Below are positions 1 through 5,323 of a DNA stretch of 7,980 bases, piece after piece. The translations under genes and the position numbers were made by a program. The notes beneath the pieces were generated by a model. The model made no database searches, was not told the DNA's origin, and was given only the letters and a program-made list of their open reading frames with translations. Origin of the DNA: Pseudonocardiaceae bacterium (GTDB lineage Bacteria; Actinomycetota; Actinomycetes; Mycobacteriales; Pseudonocardiaceae); NCBI GenBank assembly GCA_025937115.1, contig JAICSB010000135.1, positions 1 through 7,980 of the forward strand, in the 5' to 3' direction. Position 1 is the stretch's first letter. Each line of letters starts with the position of its first letter.

Positions 1-168
1 CAGCAAGCCGAGCGCTTTATTTACGAGAAGCTGGAGAAACTGCCACCGCCGGTGGCTGCGCGCATCGAGCCGCTGGTAGTGGCGGCGAGGCAACAGCCGC
101 TGGCCGCTGCGGCGGTCGCGGTGGTGGTGTTGTTTGTACTGCGGCGCCTGCTCCGTAGGAAGAGCTGA
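1..168 (+). CDS. C-terminal end of a membrane-anchored protein (5' truncated by window)
   Basis: The frame is open from the first base and stops at TGA 166-168, giving the last 55 residues of a protein that begins before the window. A charged, probably helical stretch (FIYEKLEKLPPP, about residues 7-17 of the visible part) leads into a hydrophobic run rich in Ala, Val and Leu (about residues 33-47), then a basic end, RRLLRRKS. This fits a single C-terminal membrane span with a positively charged tail, which would place the tail in the cytoplasm by the positive-inside rule. I do not recognise the family, and with most of the protein missing no function can be given. The reading frame is well supported by codon usage (mostly G/C at third positions). 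The stop is followed after 28 nt by the 74-nt repeat at 197. Confidence 0.7.
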   Translation, partial: QQAERFIYEKLEKLPPPVAARIEPLVVAARQQPLAAAAVAVVVLFVLRRLLRRKS

Positions 169-532
169 GGCCCTTGCGCTCAGCGGCCCCACGACCTGCC
201 ATGATCGTCGAAAATGACTGACGGCAGTGCGATCCTGCATGGTCACCGCTCACTATTGACGATCTTGAGAACGCGGGCAAGGTGCGACCAGGGCAACAGC
301 ATCTGATGGCCTGGTGGGGCCGCGCGCTCCGCGGAGAAATGTGCCACACCAGCACCACGAGGCCCAGCGGTAACTATCTCGGGTCAGCCTCCTGCGCGGT
401 CTGTGATCGTTTCAGCTGCGAATCATGGTCGTGAACTGAACCGAGCGCTCCCCTCATCCGAACGTCAGGTAGGTAAGAGCCGGTTGCGATCACTGCGGTT
501 GCCACCGGATGCCGAATGGACGGAGTACAGAA
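169..532. other. Intergenic stretch with no gene seen apart from the 74-nt repeat
   Basis: After the stop at 168 there is no credible coding region until the small gene at 533. The only structured item is the 74-nt repeat at 197-270. From 271 to about 520 the sequence has short open frames on both strands, but none has a convincing ribosome binding site, recognisable protein motifs or the third-position GC bias of the neighbouring genes. A short frame from ATG 212 ends after 30 codons and runs through the repeat, so I do not call it. Confidence 0.5.
197..270 (+). repeat. 74-nt structured dispersed repeat, copy A
   Basis: This segment aligns without gaps to the reverse complement of 5214-5287, with 61 of 74 positions identical by hand count. 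The ends are the same in both copies: TGCCATGATC at the start and GATCTTGAGA at the end. The element is internally dyad-symmetric: GATCGTC at 203-209 pairs with GACGATC at 258-264, and pairing continues inward with interruptions (TGA with TCA). It begins 28 nt after the stop codon of the upstream gene. It could be a MITE or insertion-sequence end, a REP-like palindrome, or a structured 3' RNA element. I do not recognise it by name. Confidence 0.75.
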
Positions 533-706
533 ATGCACCAGTTCCAATGCGGGCACGAGGAGTGCGGAAGCGAGTACACCGCGGCCAACAAGGCTGACCT
601 GATGGCCCAGGTAGCCGAACACCTGAAGGAAGCACACAACGTCGACAAGGCGACCCAGACCCTGATGGGGTACCTCGAGTCGACGTGCGTGACGGTTAAG
701 CCGTAA
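533..706 (+). CDS. DUF1059-family small protein
   Basis: This encodes a 57-aa protein with the hallmarks of DUF1059 (Pfam small putative metal-binding proteins): an N-terminal MHQFQCG, a second cysteine at residue 11, a central helix, and the typical AEHLKEAHNVD segment. Cys6, Cys11, His30 and His35 are arranged like a possible zinc or other metal site; that role is inferred from the spacing. The biochemical function of the family is not established. I chose ATG 533 over the in-frame ATG at 509 because CGGAG at 521-525 lies 7 nt upstream, and because family members begin just before the first Cys. It stands alone, converging on the transporter gene at 806, with a palindromic hairpin just after its stop. 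The length is normal for the family. Confidence 0.85.
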   Translation: MHQFQCGHEECGSEYTAANKADLMAQVAEHLKEAHNVDKATQTLMGYLESTCVTVKP

Positions 707-712
707 GGCCGC

Positions 713-730
713 CGCTCACCGCGGTGAGCG
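713..730. terminator. Perfect 18-bp palindrome between convergent genes (probable bidirectional terminator)
   Basis: CGCTCACCG followed directly by CGGTGAGCG is a perfect palindrome. As RNA it can fold as a 7-bp stem with a CGCG loop on either strand. It starts 6 nt after the DUF1059 stop (706) and lies downstream of the convergent transporter gene (stop at 806). There is no T-tract, which is common for actinobacterial terminators. A protein-binding operator is the alternative. Confidence 0.55.
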
Positions 731-805
731 CCCGGTGTCGGTCTCGTTGGTGCCTCCCGCGCTAGAGGCCGACGCATGGGGCGCCGACGCGGGTGCGCGC
801 TGGGA

Positions 806-1486
806 TTACCCGCTGATGGCGCGCACCACGCTGATCACGCCCAGTACGGTCATCACGAGCGCGGCGACGCGGGCGATCCACGCCAACGGGATCCAGCGCA
901 GCAACTGCCGCCCGCCCAGGACCGCCAGGCCCCCGACCGCCCACAAGCCCAGCACCGCACCGAGCCCGACGCTGACCGGATCGTGGTACCTGGCGGCCAG
1001 GTTGGCGGTGACGATCTGGGTGAGATCGCCGAACTCCGCAACGAACAGCACCCCGAAGCTCGTAGCCGCGGCTTTCCAGAACCCGGACGGCCGGACGACG
1101 CGCTGGCTGCGGGCCCGGGTCAGCACGGCCGCGGTATCGGGTGGCGTCGGCTCACCGTCATCTGGCACCTGCTCATCCCGTGTCGGTGCACTCCCCGACG
1201 TCGGCGGATCCGCATGATCCACGCCGCCGCGACGTAGCATCAGCACGGCCCCGGCCAGGAACAGCACCGCCACGATGGCCTCAACGATCCGGTGTGGCGC
1301 CAGACTCAAGGCGCTGCCAGCGGCCACCGCGATGATCACATGTACGGCGAACGCCGCCGCCACCCCGACGAAGACGAAACCCGGCCGGTACCGGGTGCCC
1401 AGCACCAGACTCGCCAGCGCGGTCTTATCGGGCAGCTCGGCCACGAACACGATGCCGAACACCGCGGCCAGCAGAGTCAAACTCAC
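806..1486 (-). CDS. GDT1/TMEM165 (UPF0016) family cation transporter
   Basis: This 226-aa membrane protein has two homologous hydrophobic halves, each with the family's signature motif near the start of its first helix: ELPDKT (residues 17-22) and EFGDLT (residues 151-156). In known members the acidic residues of these E-x-G-D motifs bind Mn2+ or Ca2+, and bacterial members export manganese, so manganese efflux at the plasma membrane is the likely role. A polar loop of about 50 residues (about 87-135), rich in Pro, Asp and Thr, joins the halves and should be cytoplasmic. The first motif has Pro in place of the usual Gly, and the second has Leu where the first has Lys. I chose GTG 1486 because AGAGGA lies 9 nt upstream and the protein then begins directly with the first helix; an upstream TTG at 1519 would add 11 residues. 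The broken methyltransferase lies 81 nt upstream on the same strand. Confidence 0.88.
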   Translation of the reverse strand: MSLTLLAAVFGIVFVAELPDKTALASLVLGTRYRPGFVFVGVAAAFAVHVIIAVAAGSALSLAPHRIVEAIVAVLFLAGAVLMLRRGGVDHADPPTSGSAPTRDEQVPDDGEPTPPDTAAVLTRARSQRVVRPSGFWKAAATSFGVLFVAEFGDLTQIVTANLAARYHDPVSVGLGAVLGLWAVGGLAVLGGRQLLRWIPLAWIARVAALVMTVLGVISVVRAISG

Positions 1487-1532
1487 CGTCGCGGTTCCTC
1501 TCGTCGTTGCCTGCGCCAACTCCAGCCCATGC

Positions 1533-1551
1533 GCACACCGCGGTGGTGTGC
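1533..1551 (-). terminator. Hairpin after the methyltransferase stop
   Basis: GCACACC (1533-1539) and GGTGTGC (1545-1551) form a perfect 7-bp stem around a 5-nt loop. On the minus strand it begins 16 nt past the methyltransferase stop (1568-1570) and lies upstream of the transporter start. There is no T-tract. It is probably a weak terminator, but it could instead be a leader structure for the metal transporter gene; I see no recognisable manganese riboswitch core. Confidence 0.4.
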
Positions 1552-1567
1552 CCGGTTAGCCAACAGC

Positions 1568-2565
1568 CTATTCGTCGACGGGACGGCGTCCCACGATCGT
1601 CCGCCCGGCCACGCCAGGCATGGGTGGGAGCGCCAGAACATTCCCAAAGCCCGCGGCTGTCAGCATCGCCGCGGCATGCTCCGGTGACAGGTCTTGGCTG
1701 CCGTAGAGAAGGCTCACGAGCCGCAGGACCGCGGGCTGGATCTCCGCCCCCTCGACCGCCAGCGACCCGAGCACCGCCCAGCCGCCCGGACGCAGGGCGG
1801 TGCTCGGTGCAGGCCTCGCGCGGCCACGTCGGCGGCCATGAACAAGACCGGAACCCACGCGAGGTCATAGCAGCGCTCGTCGGTCAGGTCCTGCACCCGC
1901 TCGGGGCGCAGCTCGATCTGGTCCCCGAGCCCAGCCTCGGCTACGTTGCGGCGGGCGAGCGTGAGTGCGGTCTCGAACGGGTCGATACCGACGACCTGAA
2001 GGTTTGGGAAGCGGCGGCACATCTCGATCGAAAGCCGCCCGACGCCTGAGCCGACGTCGAGGAACCTTGCCGTAGGTTCTCTGAGCCGCTCCGGCAAGCC
2101 CTCCAGATGGGGAAACAGCAGCTCGACCCAAGGCACAACCATTTGCGCCGAGTGCAGGCCCTGCGCCTCGAGTAGCTTCGGATCCGGGTAGCTCCAGCCG
2201 TCCAGTGCGATGGTGCCGCGTGTGGCGCGCTCGACGAGATCCGCGGTCTGCAGACGGGTGGAACGAAGATCTGCGCTGAGCGTTTCCTTCGCCCGGCCCC
2301 TGGTAACAGCGTCAAGCCCGGGCGAAGCGACGAAGCCCTGCTCGTCAACGCTTCCGAATCCGAGTGCGACCAGGACGTCCAGGACGCCGTTGACCAGATC
2401 CTCAGGGATCCCCGTGCGCTGGCTGATCTGCCCCGCTGTGCTGGGTTTCGAGGCTTCGTCCAGGACTCCTGCTTCGAGGGCGAAACTCAACGCCGCGAAG
2501 ACCCACACGGACGTGCTCAACTCCAGGATGCGTTGCCGCACCTCCTGCGCATGCCCCATCACCAT
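1568..2565 (-). pseudogene. SAM-dependent methyltransferase with N-terminal dimerisation domain, frameshifted
   Basis: Residues 1-90 form a helical, winged-helix-like dimerisation domain typical of small-molecule O-methyltransferases. Residues 165-235 carry the class I SAM-binding fold: FLDVGSGVG (168-176) is motif I and Asp195 in GIDPF is the ribose-binding acid. After Ala255 (codon at 1803-1801) the original frame runs into a low-complexity Arg-rich tail ending at 1714. In the frame one base away, TALRPGGW and a well-formed C-terminal portion ending GRRPVDE continue to TAG at 1568-1570. Adding one base near 1801 would restore about 332 aa, a normal length. The frame is therefore broken by a one-base deletion or a sequencing error. 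ATG 2565 opens the frame, but ATG 2559, with AGGA 8 nt upstream, may be the real start. It follows the dienelactone hydrolase gene by 96 nt, with an inverted repeat between them. The substrate is unknown. Confidence 0.82.
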
Positions 2566-2584
2566 ATTCCTACGCGCTCCTATT

Positions 2585-2644
2585 CCCGAACTCCACAGCA
2601 GAGCTCTTCCAGATCAGCGAAACAGCGCTGCCGTGGAGTTCGGG
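2585..2644. promoter_or_regulatory. Long inverted repeat between hydrolase and methyltransferase genes
   Basis: The arms CCCGAACTCCAC (2585-2596) and GTGGAGTTCGGG (2633-2644) are perfect 12-bp inverted repeats. The match extends inward through GCAG and GCT with two mismatches, so about 21 bp per arm around an 18-nt loop. It fills most of the 96-nt gap between the hydrolase stop (2662) and the methyltransferase start (2565), both on the minus strand. It could act as a terminator or attenuator, or as an operator for the methyltransferase. No T-tract follows on the minus strand. Confidence 0.5.
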
Positions 2645-2661
2645 AGGCGCAGAGCGCTCAA

Positions 2662-3405
2662 CTAGGTGGCGAGGTGGCGGCTGAAAAAATTGAAGATGCA
2701 CTTCCAGCCGTCGACGGCGGCTTCGGGTCGGTAGTTCGGCCGGTCCACCGCCATGAATGCGTGTCCGGTGCCGTCATAGGTGTGGAATTCGTGCGGCTTG
2801 CCGAGCCGGTGCAGCTCCGCGCTGAGCGCAGCGGACTCCTGCGGTGACGGGTGGGAGTCCTCGGCGCCGAAGAGGCCCAGCAGCGGGCAGGACAGCTGCG
2901 GTGCCAACCCGATGATGGGCTTCATCGCGCTCGGCATGCCGGGCGGAGGCTCGTTGACGACGAACGCGCCGTAGCAGTCCACGGCGGCGTCGAAGGTCAG
3001 GCTGCAGGCCGCCAGGAAAGCTTGCCGTCCACCGGAACAGTGCCCGATCACCCCGATCTTGCCGTTGGACGTCGCCAGCGAATTGAGGTATTTCACCGCC
3101 GCCTCGACATCCCCGACCAGCCGCTCGTCCGGCACTCCGCCGGCTGCCCGGACGGCCGCCGAGGCGTCGGCTGGGCTCGCGCCGGGGGCTTCGCGGTAGT
3201 GCAGGTTCGGGCACAGCGCGGCGTAGCCGGCGGCCGCAAAGGCGCGAACCATTCCCTTGGTCGCGGAGTCGTAGCCGGGCATGTGGTGGATCACCACAAT
3301 GCCGCCATGCGGCGTGGGGCCCAACGGGTGGCCGAGATGGGCCTCGATCTCATCTCCGCCGTGGCCGGTGATCCGGATCGTCTCGGCGGTCATGGCGTCG
3401 GACAT
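2662..3405 (-). CDS. Dienelactone hydrolase family protein (alpha/beta hydrolase)
   Basis: This 247-aa protein matches the dienelactone hydrolase (carboxymethylenebutenolidase) family, soluble enzymes that open lactone or ester bonds. The expected Cys-Asp-His triad is visible: the nucleophile Cys123 in GHCSGG (elbow motif G-x-C-x-G-G), Asp183 in GAEDSHPSP, and His215 in GTGHAF. The early HHMPGYD segment (residues 40-46) fits the region forming the oxyanion site. The length is normal. I chose ATG 3405 because GGGAAG lies 5 nt upstream; the same frame stays open further upstream only as a low-complexity shadow of the opposite strand. The actual substrate is not known, since family members act on diverse lactones and esters beyond the chlorocatechol pathway, and no catechol-pathway genes are seen here. 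A MarR-like tail lies 38 nt upstream, and the broken methyltransferase lies downstream on the same strand. Confidence 0.9.
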   Translation of the reverse strand: MSDAMTAETIRITGHGGDEIEAHLGHPLGPTPHGGIVVIHHMPGYDSATKGMVRAFAAAGYAALCPNLHYREAPGASPADASAAVRAAGGVPDERLVGDVEAAVKYLNSLATSNGKIGVIGHCSGGRQAFLAACSLTFDAAVDCYGAFVVNEPPPGMPSAMKPIIGLAPQLSCPLLGLFGAEDSHPSPQESAALSAELHRLGKPHEFHTYDGTGHAFMAVDRPNYRPEAAVDGWKCIFNFFSRHLAT

Positions 3406-3443
3406 AGCGACTTCCCTTCCGTGGACTGGGCGCGCCGCCAGGC

Positions 3444-3551
3444 TCACAGCCGCTGCGCCAACTGCTCGAATAGCGGTATCGCGGCGATGAGCCGATGTTG
3501 CTCGGCCGGGCTGAACTCGGCCACCGCACGGGCCATCCGCTGGGTGTTCAC
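3444..3551 (-). pseudogene. Possible C-terminal remnant of a MarR-type regulator
   Basis: A 35-codon frame, opened here at GTG 3551 and ending at TGA 3444-3446, encodes a helical segment with FSPAEQHRL followed by LFEQLAQRL. This resembles the last helix of MarR-family regulators, where a F-S-P-E-E segment leads into a dimerisation helix. No winged-helix DNA-binding part is present, because the frame meets a stop a few codons upstream of 3551. It lies 38 nt upstream of the hydrolase gene on the same strand, a usual place for a regulator. I read it as a decayed remnant, but it could be a chance frame or a small independent protein. The identification is by resemblance only. Confidence 0.35.
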
Positions 3552-3572
3552 ATCCCGGCGAACATAGGCTTA

Positions 3573-3594
3573 TCAACCTGAGTGTACGAGTTGA
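3573..3594. promoter_or_regulatory. Small dyad in the divergent intergenic region
   Basis: TCAAC (3573-3577) and GTTGA (3590-3594) form a 5-bp inverted repeat with an 11-nt spacer, between the MarR-like remnant and the divergent cysteine hydrolase gene. The position suits an operator controlling both directions. The symmetry is short and could be chance. Confidence 0.25.
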
Positions 3595-3619
3595 CCTAGA
3601 TTCGCCGGAGATGGCAGCG

Positions 3620-4165
3620 ATGGCTGAGCTTCTCGTGGTTGTGGACATGCAGAACGGGTTCCTCCGGGAGGGCAACCTGGCCAGCGACCGGTGCCTGGCC
3701 GTGCTCCCGGCGGTGCGCCGGGAGGTAGACGACGCGCTAGCCGCTGGCCGGCGGGTGCTGTTCACGGCCGATACCCACGAGATCGACGACGCGGAGTTCG
3801 CCGTGTTCCCCGAGCACTGCGTCCGTGGTACCCGCGAGGCCGATCTGGTCGACGAGCTGCTCCCGCTGCTAGCCCGAGACGATGTCCTGTTATTGCGCAA
3901 GCGGCGGTACTCGGCGCTGTTCGAGACCGAGATGGCGGGTCACCTGCACCGTTTCGGTATCGACTCAGTGCGGATCTGTGGGGTATGCACCGATATCTGC
4001 GTGCTGCACACCACGGCTGACCTGCGCAACCGGGACTTTCCGGTGACCGTGGCTGTCCAGGCCACCGGTACCTTCGACGGTCCGGGGCACCCGGCGGATG
4101 CGGTGCAGAAGTTCGCCGTCGGGCACCTGCGGCGAGTGCTGGGAGCAAGCCTCGATTACGGCTAG
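3620..4165 (+). CDS. Isochorismatase/nicotinamidase-like cysteine hydrolase
   Basis: This 181-aa protein belongs to the isochorismatase-like cysteine hydrolase superfamily. The catalytic triad is complete: Asp9 in VVDMQNGF, Lys94 in LRKRRYSALF, and Cys127 in CTDICV. Residues Asp51 and His53 (in ADTHE) and His66 (in FPEHCVRGT) match the metal-binding positions of nicotinamidases, so an amidase acting on nicotinamide or a similar amide is more likely than an isochorismatase. I would not name it pncA, since many paralogues share this pattern. ATG 3611 abuts its only GGAG (3607-3610), leaving no spacer, whereas ATG 3620 has a 9-nt spacer and places DMQNGF at the usual distance from the N-terminus, so 3620 is preferred. 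It is cytoplasmic, with no signal peptide. It is divergent from the dienelactone hydrolase gene. Confidence 0.88.
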   Translation: MAELLVVVDMQNGFLREGNLASDRCLAVLPAVRREVDDALAAGRRVLFTADTHEIDDAEFAVFPEHCVRGTREADLVDELLPLLARDDVLLLRKRRYSALFETEMAGHLHRFGIDSVRICGVCTDICVLHTTADLRNRDFPVTVAVQATGTFDGPGHPADAVQKFAVGHLRRVLGASLDYG

Positions 4166-4254
4166 GCCACTGCTCGGCTGGCCTTCGTGGGCCCTGGATG
4201 TTGCTGCGTTAGGGTGGCAGCCCCAACAGCGATCGGGAGCTCGGAGGGTGCGAC

Positions 4255-4521
4255 GTGGAGGTAGGCCGCCAGCCAGCGGAACTCTCGAAGGAGCAACGCG
4301 AGCAGCTTCATCGAGCCCACCAACACTTGCGCAATACCTCGCATGCGTTGGAAGCGCTCACAGTGGTCGAGCCGGTCCGCGGCCGGTGGGTTGCCGCCCC
4401 CGCGCCTGCGGAGGCTCTCGAGGCGGCGCAGAATGACCTCCATAACGCGTGCCGCGAATTCTGGCGCGTTCATCGGGAACTGCTGCGTTGCGATCTCCCC
4501 GCCGGCGCTCTCGATGAATAG
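4255..4521 (+). CDS. Hypothetical helical protein, 88 aa
   Basis: The GTG start at 4255 is preceded by GGAGGG 6 nt upstream (about 4243-4248), a good ribosome binding site, and the frame ends with TAG at 4519-4521. The product is hydrophilic and largely helical: an N-terminal helix (LSKEQREQLHRAHQHL, residues 10-25), a central segment containing RGRWVAAP (about 42-49), and a C-terminal helix (EALEAAQNDLHNACREF, about 53-69, and onward). There is no signal peptide or membrane span. The two cysteines (about residues 66 and 79) are not in a recognisable motif. A two-helix bundle that dimerises or binds a partner is plausible by eye. I do not recognise the family. It begins 89 nt after the cysteine hydrolase stop and may share its transcript. 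Confidence 0.65.
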   Translation: MEVGRQPAELSKEQREQLHRAHQHLRNTSHALEALTVVEPVRGRWVAAPAPAEALEAAQNDLHNACREFWRVHRELLRCDLPAGALDE

Positions 4522-4693
4522 GAAACCCCTTGTTCATTCGCCGTGCAACCTCTTGTTCACTCCGGCCGGACGATTTTCCTGGCCTGCCGAGATTTTCGTT
4601 CTCCAGCAACAATGATGCACGTCAACGTGATATTAATTCATGCGTCAAGGCTTGCCTGCGCGGCCCGCGTCGACGGGTCGACGAGGAGGAATC
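4522..4693 (+). promoter_or_regulatory. AT-richer upstream region with direct repeats and a palindrome
   Basis: This gap is visibly less GC-rich than the rest of the window. CTTGTTCA occurs twice (4529-4536 and 4552-4559, 23 nt apart), and GATTTTC also occurs twice nearby. CACGTCAACGTG (4618-4629) is a perfect 5-2-5 palindrome, directly followed by TATTAA (4631-4636), which could be a -10 element; no matching -35 is obvious. GTCGACG is repeated at 4669-4675 and 4677-4683, just before the strong AGGAGG of the next gene. It is likely the promoter and operator region of the 48-aa membrane protein gene. Confidence 0.4.
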
Positions 4694-4840
4694 ATGATCG
4701 AACCGGAGCGCATCGCGTCCGATCCGCCAGAGCTGGACCGTTCCGATGATCCCAGCGGCGGGGCTGCTGCCTGGGCGCTGCTGGCAGTCAGTGCGACCCT
4801 GGTCTTCGGTAGCCTTTCCGCAGTGATCTGGGCGTGGTGA
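4694..4840 (+). CDS. Membrane microprotein, 48 aa (paralogue of the gene at 4853-5008)
   Basis: ATG 4694 follows AGGAGG with a short spacer, one of the strongest Shine-Dalgarno sites in the window. An upstream in-frame ATG at 4640 has no such site, so 4694 is chosen. The product has an acidic N-terminus (MIEPERIASDPPEL) and one hydrophobic segment from about residue 24 to the end (AAAWALLAVSATLVF and onward), ending in WAW. This predicts a single-pass membrane protein, probably with the acidic part in the cytoplasm. It is similar along its length to the 51-aa protein on the opposite strand immediately downstream: about 26 of 48 positions are identical without gaps, with the block AAWALLAV unchanged. 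Conservation of sequence and of strong ribosome binding sites argues that both are real genes. The function and family are unknown to me. Confidence 0.75.
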   Translation: MIEPERIASDPPELDRSDDPSGGAAAWALLAVSATLVFGSLSAVIWAW

Positions 4841-4852
4841 TTGAATCGTTTC

Positions 4853-5008
4853 CTACCAGGGTCCGGCCACCCACTGTACCGTCAGAAGGATGGCGGTAAG
4901 CAGAATCGCACCCACCGCCAGCAGGGCCCAGGCCGCCGAACCACCTCGGGGATGATCCGGGTAGCCCAGCTCTGGCAGGTCGGACCGCAGGGGCTCTCGT
5001 TCGATCAT
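4853..5008 (-). CDS. Membrane microprotein, 51 aa (mirrored paralogue)
   Basis: Reading the minus strand, ATG at 5008-5006 follows AAGGAGG with a 4- to 5-nt spacer, a near-ideal Shine-Dalgarno site, and the frame ends with TAG at 4855-4853. The product has a polar N-terminus (MIEREPLRSDLPEL), a GG turn at residues 22-23, and a hydrophobic span from about residue 24 to 47 (SAAWALLAVGAILLTAILL and onward), ending VAGPW. It is clearly homologous to the 48-aa protein encoded convergently at 4694, sharing MIE, SD-PEL, GG and AAWALLAV. The two stop codons are separated by only 12 nt, so transcripts running past either stop would be antisense to the other. Its size makes it easy to miss in gene finding. 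The role is unknown. A candidate sigma-F-like promoter lies about 60 nt upstream. Confidence 0.75.
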   Translation of the reverse strand: MIEREPLRSDLPELGYPDHPRGGSAAWALLAVGAILLTAILLTVQWVAGPW

Positions 5009-5068
5009 TACACCTCCTTGTCGGCTTCTTCAGATGGGCCCGGCGCACCCGCCCGGCCCGCAGACGCT

Positions 5069-5096
5069 ATACCCGCGGCAGCCTTGAGACGACAAC
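5069..5096 (-). promoter_or_regulatory. Candidate sigma-F-like promoter for the 51-aa membrane protein
   Basis: On the minus strand, GTTG (5096-5093) and GGGTAT (5074-5069) are separated by 18 nt. The mycobacterial stress sigma factor SigF favours GTTT followed after about 15-17 nt by GGGTAT, so the -10 half is a full match, the -35 half has one mismatch, and the spacer is slightly long. It lies 60 nt upstream of the start codon. Confidence 0.3.
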
Positions 5097-5213
5097 TGCT
5101 GCGCGCAACACTGAAGTGCGCTGGCCAAGCAGCCGTCTGGGTGAAGGGTGATCGCGCTTTGTGTGCGTTGGGCGACATCCCAGAGGCTGTTCCCTACTCG
5201 TCTTGCCGCTAGC

Positions 5214-5287
5214 TCTCAAGATCGCCGAAAGTGAGCGGTAACCGCGCAAAATCGCACTGCCATCACTCAGTTCCGGCGATCATGGCA
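5214..5287 (-). repeat. 74-nt structured dispersed repeat, copy B
   Basis: Read on the minus strand, this is the second copy of the element at 197-270, with identical length, no gaps and 61 of 74 identical bases. Its stem is better than that of copy A: GATCGCC pairs with GGCGATC, and pairing extends inward for about 18 bp with one mismatch and two G-T pairs. The outer stem differs from copy A by a T-A to C-G exchange on both arms, a compensatory change. It begins 36 nt downstream of the probable original stop codon (5324) of the lipoprotein gene, in the same orientation relative to that gene as copy A has to its upstream gene. Confidence 0.75.
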
Positions 5288-5323
5288 CGTGCCAACCCTC
5301 GCCGCCATCGCGAAGGGACCTGA

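Larger units (their letters stand above)
5009..5323. other. Gene-less stretch containing repeat copy B
   Basis: Apart from the 74-nt repeat at 5214-5287 and a possible promoter at 5069-5096 for the minus-strand microprotein, I see no gene here. Open frames on either strand lack ribosome binding sites and recognisable motifs. Confidence 0.5.

Noticed and set aside
17..358. A 113-aa minus-strand frame at the window start
   Set aside because: It runs antisense to the clear C-terminal coding end at 1-168 and through the structured repeat, with low-complexity Pro/Ala content.
403..597. A 64-aa plus-strand frame overlapping the DUF1059 gene
   Set aside because: Arg-rich, no start signal, and it overlaps a recognised gene in another frame.
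735..1237. Two overlapping plus-strand frames (160 and 153 aa) opposite the GDT1-like gene
   Set aside because: Pro/Arg/Thr-rich low-complexity translations typical of the antisense of a GC-rich membrane protein gene.
1487..1567. A manganese riboswitch upstream of the GDT1-like gene
   Set aside because: Only 81 nt are available, with one simple hairpin; no yybP-ykoY-like core was recognisable by eye.
2662..3900. A 412-aa minus-strand frame containing the dienelactone hydrolase
   Set aside because: The portion upstream of 3405 is Ser/Arg-rich low-complexity sequence lying antisense to the cysteine hydrolase gene, and a good ribosome binding site sits at ATG 3405.
197..5287. The two 74-nt repeats as the paired ends of one composite transposon spanning 197-5287
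   Set aside because: They are in inverted orientation, but no transposase lies between them, each copy is already palindromic by itself, and the enclosed genes look like ordinary chromosomal genes. I prefer independent copies.
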